Shown: positions 21,698 to 36,600, counted from the stretch's first letter. The stretch: DNA of 64,000 nt from Blastobasis lacticolella (GCA_905147135.1 LR990050.1:1252501-1316500); one strand, 5' to 3'. Notes: generated from the letters alone by a model not told the origin. Made by a program: numbers and translations.

Positions 21698-24600
21698 GTA
21701 AGTGATTCACACTAATGTTTGGTTATAAAATTTTACGTGCTTGTCTAATGAAATTCTAAGTTGCTGAGATAATTACGTCAGCATGCTAGGAATATATTAT
21801 GTACTACATTTTAATCATAATACATTACTTTAGATTTTCTCTAAGACTGACCGTAAATACCTACCTATGTAATGAAATTCTTTCAGACAAAGTTTATGAC
21901 AAAAATACAAAGACCGATGAGGTATTCAATGATATCGCAAAGCCTATCGTTGAAGCAGCTGTTGCTGGTTTCAACGGCACCATATTTGCTTATGGACAAA
22001 CATCTTCTGGCAAAACTTATACCATGACGGGGACAGACGATTCACCTGGTATTATACCATTGTCTGTAGTGCACCTCTTCGATTATATTAAATCTAAGCC
22101 TAAGCGAGATTTTCTTATAAGGTAAGTGATGTCATACTAGTCAAGTTCACAAGCGGTCTGAATAATAATTAGTTTCTTTGAGTAAGATCAAGAGCATGTA
22201 TGCATTGTCACTTTTAGAAAAAAGTCCTTTGCAGCTGTAACAACTTACAGGGAATTTCATTTTGTTGCATAGTTAACCGTAGAATATTAATTATCGCCTG
22301 AGAGGCTGCACTCTTACAGGTTTTTCATGATAATTTTAAATTGTGTTGGGAATGGTGTGCTTCTCTAAATTCATCGCCCTGCAATGCGGTGGATAGGAAT
22401 TTGTGTCTTGAGGTCTCTTGTATTTTCCGATTTATATGTTGGATTACCTGGGATGCCGCGGATTATTATAAGAAACATGCATCAATGTAGTAAATACTGT
22501 GCAAAATGCAACAAACCATATGGTCTGGAACAGCAATCTCCTAACTGCTTCTCTTGCGATAAGAGATAAAAGGACAAACTTTAAATTTGTGTTCCATACA
22601 AATTGTAACGCTCGGCAGCTCATCCTCGACCCTAGGATTTTTTAGGTATACATAGGAAAATTTCTATCATATAACTCCATAATATGTATACATTTAAACA
22701 GCTGCAAAGAAATATGATTCTTAAGGTGCTAATGCATTTATGCTCTTGAGTCTTACCAATAAACATTGAGACACAGGCATGAGTTTGTATGATGTAACCT
22801 TAGTAAATTATTCTGAAGTGAAGATATACTGTGAGAATTAGATCTACGTGGCTATAATCATACTATAATTATTTACTACCAGCTTTTGCCTGAGTTTTTA
22901 TCTTTGTAACATAAGGCACTGCCCTAATAGGCAATGGTTGTGCGACAGCAATTTGAGGTCTCGGTTGTACGACCATGGTCGCATGACCATTGCCAATTAG
23001 GACAGTGCCTAATGTTATTTTATCGTAGTTTAGGTTTTACTAATATACATACATATCTTACTGTATTTATACATATATTTGTTCCTATAATAATATTGGA
23101 AAAGTTTGGATGTTGGGGGTAATCTCTGAAACTCCACAGAGCGTCCATTTCGTTCGCGCTGGCCGGTGTTCATGCGTCACGCCGTATTGTTTTCCTGTAG
23201 AATTTTACGTTTAATAAGAGATTAAATAATCCTATTTCAATTTCGAAAAGTCTTTCACTGACAGAAATCTACACTATTACTGAGTGTCATACTTTTGATC
23301 TCAGAAAAATAATAGGATCTAATAATCTAGGAATATTACAGAGATCCAAACGGGTGAAAACCGCGTGATCAACGCGCATCTTTATGGGCAGAGCTCTAAA
23401 GGTGGTGTGTTGTCGCAACCCGTTACAACGGGCTGGTCGTTGATTGGCGCCTACTTCACCACGCTTCTGCGGCCAATCGCACCGGGTAGGACCCCGCTCG
23501 GGGAGGCCCAGCGAGCGTCCAGTGTGGGGCTTCCAGGCACGGGACAGTTCGGTGTATTGCGGCTGCCACGAACGTGCCAGGGTCGTCGCCAGAGTCTCAG
23601 AACCATCGACCCATAGGGATGGTTCTGCGACTACTGGGGGTCTCGTTCGGAGGTGGGAGCCGCTGGACTAAGTCGTTGAACGGCTCCCGCGCAGCCCCGC
23701 GTCGCAGTCATTGAAAGAAAGAAAGAAAGAAAATATTTATTACAAAGGACGCCACGACATGATTATTTACATTTAACACAAAAAAAAAGTACATAAAACA
23801 CGGAGACAATTACAGGGTTCCCAGTGGCATTTTTCGTGGGCATCCAGCGTAAATGGACCCTCCTCAGCATAATGTTATGGCCGCTTGCCGCGAACCACAA
23901 CGCTGGTTTTCAGTAGGCCCCGTTGCATGCAGCTCATAACGCCAGGGCCTCGTGAATCCGTCAACCCGAGGGGACGAAAATGCGGCGACTGGGGGTCAAT
24001 CCCGTGGGGCGGCCGCAGGGGGCGTAGTACACGGCGGCTGGGTTTTCATCTGTGCGGTGCGTATCCGGAGTAGGCGTCTCAACCCGGAGGGAGCCCAGCG
24101 CGACACTACTCTAAGCCGTAGCGCGACAACGATGTGGCGTACCGCCACTACACAGGGCTCTCACGGGTGAGCCTGGAGTGACAGCCGGTTGTGCAAGTGG
24201 CCCTTTACCGGTAGGGCCGCCCACTGGGTCCTCATTGTACCGATGTTGAACAAGGTCTTGTAACCTTGAATGCAGCTTGGTACGCGCGCCCACACAACCC
24301 AATCTACCCTGGCGTTGGTGACGGCGGAGGTTTATTCCCGACGTCGGGGACCTTGACCTAACGATCGTGTTGAGCAAGTTCTGGGAACTCGACGACGCTG
24401 GAGGAAACAGCGCGGTGCTTAACCCCGACGTGGCGTATAGACGAACGGCCCGCGCACTGTCCGTGATTACATCTTTGAGTAAAGAAAAGTAGCCATTACC
24501 TACTCTGATCCTCTCGACTCGTGCCGCTAGGTGGCGCCAGTGCCGCGTAACGCTGAGCTAATTTGCTCATTATCGTTAATATGTGCAGATTAAAACGAAA

Positions 24601-27600
24601 ATGGTCACTTAGTGACACTTTAAGCCTAAAATACTATAATTATAGGCTATCAATACTTAAATTGGAATCAATTTGATTTAACTCCAATTTCTTAGAAGTT
24701 TATTGTCAAATACTTCATCTGTACCGTCTTCTAGACATTATTATGGTTATTTATTATACACAATAGCAGCTGTAAGCTGATGCGTGTATATCACGAGTTA
24801 GGTCTTGTAATGTCTATCCAGTCTATTTTTAAAACAGTTCACCGATGGAGCACTGATCACTGATTCCGGCAGTTCATTCCATGCACATAGGTACTATTAT
24901 CCATCAGACGCAGCGGGGAGCGGCTGTAAAGAGAAGAGGAGGCCGAGAGGCCATCTCGGTTGAACGATCGCAATGTCGAAGGGAATTAGCCAGATTATAC
25001 CCAAAGTAGTCAAAGGTCGCCCGACTCAACTGAATGTAACGTTAAGATGTTAAGTTGCATAGACGTTTCACGTTAAACTAATGGCCGTGTGCTCCGACAC
25101 AGCCCCATCCGCTTGTTTTCTTATTCGCCCTTGATCAGCATTTTCGGAGTATCGATTCAGTACTTTCAGAGATTATCCCAACATCCAAACATACAAACTT
25201 TTTCACAGCCTATCAAATTACTATTTTTAATATAGCCTAGTTTTATGGAAATAACTGTTTCCCATAGCACAGGATTTTCCTAGTTTGGGAAGCAGGGACT
25301 CCACTATAGACTAATTACAACCAGTATTATATTGTATAAAAAAAATGTAACATTTTGATCATAATCTGTAGTACCTGTTATGTCAATCTATTTTTGGTTG
25401 TATCCTGATGTAAAAAAAAAAAGATTATTGTATTATTATTATATTATTAGTACAAATACTATAGATAAAAGAAACACCAGTGACAGAGGCCACTGAACAC
25501 CTCATCAAATGTACTTAAAACAATAGATACTTTATACAATTGTTAATAATATTATATAATTTAATGTTACAATAACTTTTCTTAATTTACAGAGTGTCGT
25601 ACATTGAAATATACAATGAGACAGTGAGAGATTTGTTAAATATAGAGAAGAGAAATTTAAAAGTACATCATGATATAATTCAAGGTGTCAGAGTAGATGC
25701 TACGGAGAAGCCTACATCTTCACCTGAAGAGGTGCTTGAGGCCATGAAAGAGGTATGGAACTATGCATGGAAACCGAAACAGTAGTCCACACGGACAAAG
25801 ACACGGGCAACGGCTAGTGTGTGTAATTCCCGTTATACCATAAAGAAACGTCAATTTAAAATTGTCTACTAAGGTATTTTGTTGTGGGGTAATTCATCGG
25901 ACAGTGAAAGAGTTCTAATCTTGCAAAAACATGCTCTACGTATAATTGAAGGTGTAAATAGGAAAACTTCATGTCGATGTCTATTCTTTTTTTTTTTTTA
26001 TATGTTATACGCTAGGCAAACAGGCAAGCGGGCCACCTGATGGAAAGTGGTCACCACTGCCTATAGACATTAGCAACACCAAGAGTATCGCTAATGCGTT
26101 GCCCACCTCTAACACGTTGCTCTGGCAGCAAAAAGCAAATGCCACTCCACTGCCAAAGCCACGGTTCCCCAAATCCCCACCCCATGGAACTGGAAACCTT
26201 ACTCACCGGCAGAAACACAATACTATTTAAAAGAGTAGCTGCGATATTCTGTAAGGTGGAGGTACTTCCCCAGTCGGGCGGCTCCAATTCGAACGAGATA
26301 CCCCGCTATGCCCTACCTCTCTTAAAACCTCTATTTAAGGAAAATCGAATTCTTACGGTGTGCATTCTGTACATCTACGAAATGGTGATGTATACGAGGG
26401 ATAACCTAGGTTCGTTTACACGTGTAACCGACACACGGATGAATACGCGCAACGCTCGCCGGCTTGTGACCGTGCCCACGCGACTTGCGCTGGTCACCAA
26501 GGACCCTGTTGGGATGGGACCGAAACTATATAAGAAACTCCCCGATGACATTAAAGAAATAACGAGTGTGTCCATGTTCCAGTCACGACTCAAAACTATA
26601 TTAACGGACAATACCTTCTACAAATTAGATGAATTTTTAAGCCATACATTTTAAATGTACTTATGAAATGCCAATATTTTTACTATGACGTATCATTCAA
26701 TTATGTATACTTTTTTGTTTTAAGAAAATGTAGCCATAATATGAATCTGATGAATAAATAAATGATAATGTAATCGGATATACAACTTATTTGCTCTAAT
26801 GATGCCATGTCAGTGGAAAAGTTAGGTTAGCGTATTTCACGGCGAGCTACGGCAATTTGACCTTAATTACCCAAATGCCAACTTAGTACTCCACTCATAC
26901 ACCTACATACATAATTTTTATTTGCATATTCAAATTTTACAATGACGTATTTATTGGCTTTTCAGATTGTTTATAAGAATAGTCTAACACACGAATGATG
27001 TTTTTCTAATAATATAATGCACTATTTTGATAATAATTCGTGGCTTAGTTTCGTTTTGAAGATATGGTGATGAAATTTTCTAATTATCGGTTCAGTAGTG
27101 CAAAACTGTGTGGGGAAAACAACCGTGATGAAACCTGCACATTTAGGCCACTGAATGTATAACTTTGATTCAATCTGGTCAGGTTCCCCTATTAAAGGTT
27201 CACAGAGGTCAGATGGCAGTTGCCCCACTGTAATTACCTGATCTGTCCAATCCTGGATCATGGTTTAGGCGGATCTTAGACCATCGTGCGCGAGAGCACA
27301 AGCGGGACATTAACGCCAAGATGACCTTGTTCAGTGGATCAATTACCTACCTAAGTAAACAGAGTGGGATCGTTTCGTAAACGAGTCGTGAACGTATTTA
27401 TAAAGGTACAAAATAGTACAAGTTCAGGCTAATCTCGTACCACCGAAAATTATTAGAAAAACATACATGGTCATGCCAGGAATTATCTCTGTAATGTAAA
27501 CAGTGTTAATAATTAGAGATTCCACCTATGTCAGAAGTAGGTTTTACTAATGAAACATCCACCACTCTTAGGCGCTGCCTCAATTGGAAACGGCCTTGCG

Positions 27601-30600
27601 TCCGTGGTCGCGACGGTCGTACGACGGACGTTGCCCTACCAATAGGCGACCTCAAAGCCGCCCGTCGCACGACCGGTGCCAGTTTGGTATAATTAAAACT
27701 TATGTATTTCTTTCAGGGTGAAGTTAACAGACAAACCGGCGCGACGAACATGAATGAGGAAAGCAGCAGATCACATTCCATTTTTCAAATTGTAAGCTTT
27801 TTAATCTATGCTATTATTTAAAATATATTTTTTATGTTAATATTAAAGTTAGCGCTAGGAGAGACTACTGGTGACGACTCATGAAAACAGCTCATAGATG
27901 TGGCGCAAAAGCGCGATGGGTCTGTATTTTTTTTTGCGCATCCCTACTGTTATGTCTACAGTTTTGACTATCGCTGATGGCCTGTTTATACACAACCCTT
28001 AGACCTGGGATGGCGATCTGGTAAAGATCTCAGGTACCAGCTGAATACGGAAGGCTCACGACCGGCATCTGTATAGATCTCTGTGAGAGGCCTATGTCCA
28101 GCAGCGGGCGTCTTCCGGTTGAGATATTTATTTATTAATTATTACATTATGATAAGAAGACGTCATTACCATATAGTTACTTAATTTTATTAAATTTCGC
28201 TCACTATCCCTGCCGTAGACGATAGAATCCCGCGAGCACATGGAGGGTGAAGAAGAAGAAGGCAGCGTGAACGTATCCCAACTGAACCTAGTGGACTTGG
28301 CTGGGTCGGAGCGCGCCGGGCAGACCGGCGCCACCGGAATCCGTTTTAAAGAGGGCACGCACATCAACAAATCGCTGTCTGTGCTCGCGCTGGTCATCAA
28401 ACAGCTCTCCGAGGACCCTAACAAGTATGTTTCGAGCTTTTTGAGTAGTTATACTATTGTTTGGTTAGCATGTTTGATGCTAAAATGCAAATACAATGTT
28501 TTTATTTGTGAAAATTGTAGAGTATCGTAATTCTGCCCGTAGACACGCGAACTACCGCGACAGCAAGCTGACGCGCATCCTCCAGAACTCGCTGGGCGGC
28601 AACGCCAAGACCAGCATCGTGTGCGCCGTCACGCCCGCCTCCGTCGAGGAGACCATCTCCACGCTGCAGTGAGTACCTAGCATCCAGAACTCGCTGGGCG
28701 GCAACGCCAAGACCAGCATCGTGTGCGCCGTCACGCCCGCCTCCGTCGAGGAGACCATCTCCACGCTGCAGTGAGTACCTAGCATCCAGAACTCGCTGGG
28801 CGGCAACGCCAAGACCAGCATCGTGTGCGCCGTCACGCCCGCCTCCGTCGAGGAGACCATCTCCACGCTGCAGTGAGTACCTAGCATCCAGAACTCGCTG
28901 GGCGGCAACGCCAAGACCAGCATCGTGTGCGCCGTCACGCCCGCCTCCGTCGAGGAGACCATCTCCACGCTGCAGTGAGTACCTAGCATCCAGAACTCGC
29001 TGGGCGGCAACGCCAAGACCAGCATCGTGTGCGCCGTCACGCCCGCCTCCGTCGAGGAGACCATCTCCACGCTGCAGTGAGTACCTAGCATCCAGAACTC
29101 GCTGGGCGGCAACGCCAAGACCAGCATCGTGTGCGCCGTCACGCCCGCCTCCGTCGAGGAGACCATCTCCACGCTGCAGTGAGTACCTAGCATCCAGAAC
29201 TCGCTGGGCGGCAACGCCAAGACCAGCATCGTGTGCGCCGTCACGCCCGCCTCCGTCGAGGAGACCATCTCCACGCTGCAGTGAGTACCTAGCATCCAGA
29301 ACTCGCTGGGCGGCAACGCCAAGACCAGCATCGTGTGCGCCGTCACGCCCGCCTCCGTCGAGGAGACCATCTCCACGCTGCAGTGAGTACCTAGCATCCA
29401 GAACTCGCTGGGCGGCAACGCCAAGACCAGCATCGTGTGCGCCGTCACGCCCGCCTCCGTCGAGGAGACCATCTCCACGCTGCAGTGAGTACCTAGCATC
29501 CAGAACTCGCTGGGCGGCAACGCCAAGACCAGCATCGTGTGCGCCGTCACGCCCGCCTCCGTCGAGGAGACCATCTCCACGCTGCAGTGAGTACCTAGCA
29601 TCCAGAACTCGCTGGGCGGCAACGCCAAGACCAGCATCGTGTGCGCCGTCACGCCCGCCTCCGTCGAGGAGACCATCTCCACGCTGCAGTGAGTACCTAG
29701 CATCCAGAACTCGCTGGGCGGCAACGCCAAGACCAGCATCGTGTGCGCCGTCACGCCCGCCTCCGTCGAGGAGACCATCTCCACGCTGCAGTGAGTACCT
29801 AGCATCCAGAACTCGCTGGGCGGCAACGCCAAGACCAGCATCGTGTGCGCCGTCACGCCCGCCTCCGTCGAGGAGACCATCTCCACGCTGCAGTGAGTAC
29901 CTAGCATCCAGAACTCGCTGGGCAACGCCAAAGGCGCCATTGGATCGAGTTTGCATTGCACATACATAATTGACTAGCATCGCCCCTGATTTTGGTGGAT
30001 CGGTGCCCAAGCCGAAAAATACGAGCGTTGTGGTGCGTGTCAAGCGGCCACAACATGCAACGCGACTAAGATATTTCTTCCTGTTTTATTTTTTGTCAGT
30101 CTAGCCAGGCAATTACCTGCCATCTCACCTGTCTAGAAACAGCCTAGCAGCTGTCCAACGACTCCAGCGTTGAAGGCGTCCAGATTATAATGATCATTGA
30201 TCACACTAGCAGGCACTTTGTCATTCCTTAGCCTCAATGTTACTTGTTTTTACTGTTATATCGTCGTGTCGTCGCATCTATTCACGTATAATATGATCTG
30301 TTCCTCCCGGCGGGAGCCAGGTTCGCGAACCGCGCGAAGGCGATAAAGAACAAGCCGGAGGTGGTGGCGGTGGCCACGACGGCGTCGCGCATCCACAGCC
30401 TCACCAAGCAGCTCAGCATGCTGCAGACGCAACTCGAGACCAAGAAGTACTTGGAGGTAACTATGTCATGTGGCAGTTATTTTTCAAGATATTCATCTAT
30501 ACTATAATATTATAAAGAGGATAGGTTTGATTTTTTGTTTGTTTGTTTGTTTGTATTGAATAGGCTTCGAAACTACTGGACCGATTTCAAAAATTCTTTC

Positions 30601-33600
30601 ACCGTTGGGAAGCGACACTATCCCCGGATGACATAGGCTATATACCCGTGTACCCGTAGTGGTACCCGTGCGAAGCAATATAATTTACTATAAGTAGTAA
30701 ATTATATTTTTATATCATCAGCACAGCTCATAACAGTCCACTGCAGGACTTTGGGCCTCTCCCACAAGAGAGGAGGTTATTGTCATAATCTCCACGCTTG
30801 GGTTGGAGATCGCAGTGTTGCAAACATAACAATGGAATACGCTGCTGCCCATTTTACAGTTTACGGAGACTAGATTTTTTGTCTCTAAACATTAGTCGCC
30901 TTGTACGACACCCACGAGTGTAAGGGGTTGGTGATATTCTACTCTGCTGGACACCACACGGCTTATTTTTTTATATATTAGTTTATAATTTATAATAATT
31001 TGTGTGTAGGTATAGGTTTTATCTTTGTCTGTACTTTGTATCAGTTTATTTTGTATTTATGTTGTTTGTGTATTTATCAATATGGGCCTCAGTTGCCTGA
31101 AATAAATGAATAAATAAAAAATAAAATAAATATGGCCATAGTAGCGGTTGTGCCACCAACTATTACAACCCGCGTCACGAAAGCAGAGACGTCAAATGGC
31201 AGTGGAGGGGATTTCGGCAGGTCGGACCACGTGACCCGCCAAGTCTCTTCTTATTTGACACTAGTTATACCAGCTGATGGCCGCTCGGCCGTGTGGTGTC
31301 CGGCAGAGTAGAATAGCACCAACCCCTTATACTCGTGGGTGCCGTACAAGGCGACTAATGTTTTCGAGGCGAAATATCAAGAGTCTCCGTAGTCTGGAAA
31401 ATGGGCAGCAGCATTTTCCATTGTTATATTTAAACACTGCGATCTCCAACCCGTCTGCCAAGTGTGGAGAGGCCCTTAGTCCTGCAGTGGACTGTTACGG
31501 GCTGTGATGATGTACCAGCTGATATTGTGGAATGAACTACCTGGAGAGGTCGGCAGCGCGTGGGTGATGCCCCTGGTATTGCAAACGTCTATAGGCTGCG
31601 GTGACTGCTTACCATCAGGCGAGCCGTAAGCTTGTTTGCCACCTTAATATTTTAAAAAAATTACTTGTTTTCTTGCCAATGCGCTTGTTAGCGACCAGTT
31701 GTGACCGAGCAGCTGCTCGAATTCATATTCCTTGTTTATTACTTGAATGCTAGCCAGACTAGTTACCGTCATTTGTTTAAAAGAAATTCAATGCTGATAT
31801 ATATATTATATATTTATATTCGTGGACAAATTCACACAGCGCCATCTAGCCCTAAACTAAGCAAAGCTTGTGCTATGGGTGCTAGATAACTGATATACTA
31901 ATTAAATACTTTTTTTAAATACATAATTGTGACACCCAGACCCGTAACAGAAATTTAAATTCATTATTTCAATTTCTGCCCGGCCGGGAATTGAACCCGG
32001 GACCTCTTGCGTGGCAGACCGGCATGTTGACCATTGAACCACTCAGGTCGTCAGGTGATGTCGAGCGTAGGAGCTTTAGTTGACACACATGTTGAAAGGT
32101 ATGTAGGGAGAATAAGAATATCGTATGAAGATCCTCCTGTCACGTTGTATTGTATGCATTGGTGGTAGAACTCTGTATGTATGTAATCTCTTTATTGCAT
32201 CAATTTATAACATTACAGAAAATAAAATACAGTAGTATACAGTTTATAATGCAAAGGCGAGCTTATCCCACAACGGGATTTCTTCCAGCTAACCTATGTC
32301 ATGTTTGAATAGTCCCAATACTAGTATAAAAGCGACGCCTCGGCTTTTTTTACTTCTAGAAGCCACATAAAAGGATATATAAGTATTATCGCTACAAATA
32401 GTCGAACTATAAGAAAATAAATATTCTATGGTTATGTCACTTGACTGGAAGGCTTGGGAGGCTTGCCCGCGTTGCGTCTTCCGGTACGTCGTTCCGGTTT
32501 AATCATATCAGTCTATATCTCACCATCGACATCCCCTTCCAGCAAGACAACGTGAAACTCCACCGGGAGATCCAGAAACTCCAGAAGTTGATCCTGAACG
32601 GGTTCGGGGCCGTGGACCGCATAGAGATGATGGGTGGTCGCAAGAAATGGCCGCAGCCGCGACGGGTCACCATCTCCACTTTGCATCCCGCTACGGACGA
32701 TAGGCCGGAGCCCGGGCCTGCCGTGCCGAGGTTCTGTACGCCCGGGTTGAAGTATAAGTGAGTGAAATTCTGAATATGCTGGTGGACTGAAAATTAGGCT
32801 CTAGGTTTGGTGGACGACTTTTGGAGAAATAAGACTCAATCATAGTGGCAAATTTAACATTCAGTCGTCGGAATGTGTAACCATGACGGAGCTTAGATGG
32901 CAGTCGCTACACTGTAACGATCTGATGTGCCAAATCCTGGATCATGGTCAAGACTGACACCGGGCTCTCGTGCGCGAGAGCACAACCGGGACATTAACGC
33001 CAAGATTTATTTTTATGTTTATAGTGGCAAATGTAATTATATGAAAGGCCTAAGTATCCTCGTTTTAGAATATAACATTTTGTTTAAAAAAAATGTGATA
33101 CAAGCTGAAAAGAGCCATTCTTTCAAAAGTCTGGCTGGAAACCTTAGTCGAATTTTTCGTCAACCGCTATAGTATAGAGCAGTCGCTGTTTTGTTTGTTT
33201 CTCTTTTTTTTCTTTTTTTTTTTTTTTAATGTCATGCGGTAGGCAAACAGGCAAGCGGGCCACCTGATGGAAAGTGGTCACCACTGCCTATAGACATTAG
33301 CAACACCAAGAGTATCGCTAATGCGTTGCCCACCTCTATAACACGTTGCTCTGGCAGCAAAAAGCGAATGCCACTCCACTGCCAAAGCCACGGTTCCCCA
33401 AATCCCCACCCCATGGAGCACTGGGGCACTTCTCCGCTTATTCTAAATCACACACCGGAAGTGCTAACTCTGTAGGAAAAAAAATCACTTCTTGCTAACC
33501 AGATTTACGTAAAGTCTACTCAATTGAACTGTTTAGTTTGGTGCCACTGTCGCCTTTACGCCACTGCTACCTCCAGCGATGGGATTGATTTCATCCATTT

Positions 33601-36600
33601 CGACTAGCTAGATGCCATTGTCATCCAACTGGCGTACGGGAATCGCGAGCCTTTTTAGCGCGCACGTACAAGTCTTTCCTTCGCACTATAACATAGAGCT
33701 CTTCAAAAGGCATGTGTGGCTCAAACGCCAGCGCCGCATCCACTACCCTTAAAATGTGTCCAAACAACGCGACGCGCCACGCACCTTTAGGTTGAAGATG
33801 TCGCTATTGTCGGTAGCTTCTTACCATCAGGTGGACCATCTGATCATGTGCCTCCTTAGCATTGGCGTATCTAAGGCAATTTTCCAGCGGGGGGCCTGGC
33901 CCACGAAAAGGCCGATGAAGCCGAGTCAATCGCCAATGTACAGCCAGTAAGTACCCCATCCTGGGGTGGGCATCAGACCATTCTGGGGTGGGCACGCCCC
34001 CCCCCCGCCCCCCCCCCCCCCCCCCCTCCTACGCCTATGTTCCCTAGGCAATAAAAACAGCAATGAACGACGTCTAAAATTTAAACTTAAGCTAAAAGCG
34101 GCCTATTTTTTTAGCAAAATCAATATTTGTGCTCTTGAATAGCTGTAACAATTTACAAGTCTCTGAATAGACTCGTGTAACGTATCTTGTTCTTACATAA
34201 ACCTAATATTAAATAACTTAAAAAAGACGCCACTTCCTCCACTTACACGATTACGGTAATGTATTTGAAGCATGTTTTGAGGAACTGTGTTCAGAATTAT
34301 ATTATCAAGTCTAATCAGTCGTATCGTTGGTATGTTATTGACATTCACAACACGATTTGGATAATAGATTACGGTGACGTTTATTATTGAGATAATGTTC
34401 TTGATCCATAAGTGGTTTTGATTTTGTGATTGTAATTGAAAGTGTTATGAATTAATAAAATAGTTTTTATTTATTAAAAACTATATTTGTTAGAGAGGTA
34501 GATGAAGTATAGACTGTGGAGAATATGCCGTGTTATTAAATCTTAATAACATCTGTGTCATTCTCGAGAAAATATGTCGCGAGTGCCAGTGCGAGATTCA
34601 AATTGATTTTGATATGGTTTCAAGTTAATTTCGTCACATTTATAATCTGTTTTAGGGTATTTACTAAAGGTGAGACATATCTATAATTTGTATGAGTTGT
34701 TAAAGGATGGTAAGAGCTACGGTGAAGGTATAATAATCGTAAAAAAGATACAGAATTTTCGTGATTTCTATTCATTCAATATACTAAGGTCATCTAAGAT
34801 TGTGAAATGAGTTCTCTGGAGAGTAGAACCACATTGAGTTCTTCAAGAAATGGGTGAAAAAGGTAAAGTTTTTACTGGGTCAACACGAAAGTGGTATCCC
34901 TGGCATTGCAAACGGCGTCCAGCTGCGGTAACCGCCTATTATCACGCAGGCCGCAAGCTTGTATGCCATCTTATTGGTTCATAATAATCTAACCGACAGA
35001 AAAGAACGGATAATCGCCGACTAGGCTTACATATACTAAAACATTTTCAACTACTGAACCGATTTTAATAAAACATCATTTCGATTAAACTAGCTTTCAA
35101 ATAAAGAAAACTGCAGATGCACCCGTCAAACATAAACACCCTTTTTTTTTCGTCGCGTGTTAAAAAAACACAAATTCATGACTCCAATCCCAGAGTCCAG
35201 CGATGGACTCTTGTGATGAAACATCAAACTTTAACACCCATCTTTTTCGTCGAGTTCTAAAAACCAAATTCAAACCTCCAATCATAAGTCCACGAGGACT
35301 ATTGTGATGATGATAACAATGGCGATGTGTCACCCAGCCCGAGCCTCATCCCCGCGATGACGGAGTACGCGTCCCTGGGCGGGCTGGCGCGCCTGCCGCG
35401 GGTGCCCGAGGAGCGCGCCGCGAGCCCGCCGCGCGCTGCCGGGAGGGACGACGAGGTCATCGAGATTGGTGAGTGGGGGGAAGGGGTGGGGGCAAGAGTA
35501 CAGACTAGTAGGCGAAAAAGCGCGACATAGGTATTGCTATCTCTTTCGTCTTAGTATTGAGAGAAAGAGGCAAACGCTCTCTCGCGGCGCGAGCTTTGTC
35601 GCGGACACACTTGTGCTAGGGCCACTGGAGTAGGGGCATTGTATGGCAATGGGAGATTTTCTGAGAGCTGATCAAAAAAGAAGTTCAAATAATTGCAATA
35701 GATGGCGGTGATTAGACACGATTCTCAATAATAAATTAAAAGGAGACCGACGAGATGATAGAAATTTTAACATTTTGCGCTTTGTTTTCAGGAAATTGTA
35801 CAATTATAACTAAATTTTATTGCTGTAAAATTGTATGGAAATAAATAAATGTTATAAAAGTATCTTCTCACGAAACACCTTTCCCAGAATCCTTTCTAAG
35901 CACAATCTAGTGAAGCACGCCGAACTACATATTTACCTGTTAAAATAACTGTCTGAAAATCCCCCGTTAGTTGGAAATAAATTCTAACCAACAGCTGAGG
36001 TACGGAAGAGTGAAAGCTTGTACTGTGTTCGGTAAAGTAAGTCGTCTTTGTGGTCTAAAACGACATACATTGTTAAGAAGTGGCTGACGAAAAATTTGAT
36101 TATGTAGTTCACCGTACATGTACATCTACTATGGACATATGTATTATGATTGTCATATATGACATTATGTACATGTAAAAGTACTGACATGTCATGAAAA
36201 AGGGATCGCCCCTTGATTCCAAATCTACTGGGTCTACTCTGTGGTGGCGACATACCCTAGTGATATACTTAGCCTATTAGGGATTTAGCGATTCCAAAAT
36301 CCGCCAGATGACGCTACCGAGACGTGAGGTTTGATGATCCGTAATTTTACACCAGTTGTTTCTGACCAATAACACGGCAGTATATTGGCATAGATCTTGG
36401 TATCGCAAAAACAGGAACCCAGAAGGCTGGCTGCGTTGCCCCGCTGAATAGCAAAGCCTATGCCACTGACCTAAGTAGAGGCCAGCCCTAAGGTGAATGA
36501 AATTTGGAATTTTAAGATTCGATTTTAATTATTATTTATATTTTCGCAGACAGTGACGACGACGATCCTTGTCCGGAATCACCTTATCATAAATGTCGTG

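Larger units (their letters stand above)
22122..25592. other. Intron 2 (3.5 kb), mixed repeats
   Basis: Holds a snapback MITE (22914-23012), two GC-rich blocks either side of a (GAAA)n tract (23355-24480), and AT-rich DNA without recognisable coding from about 24490 to the exon 3 acceptor. The short open frames here do not resemble any family I know. Confidence 0.7.

Noticed and set aside
23365..24377. Frames of 62-88 residues
   Set aside because: GC-rich, overlapping in several frames, with no motif.
26094..26654. 186-residue protein
   Set aside because: Fusion of retroposon A and LINE sequence in one open frame.
28502..30043. 513- and 471-residue minus-strand frames with 34-residue repeats
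   Set aside because: They are the antisense of the 102-bp array; the period is a multiple of three, so stops never arise. No independent coding evidence.
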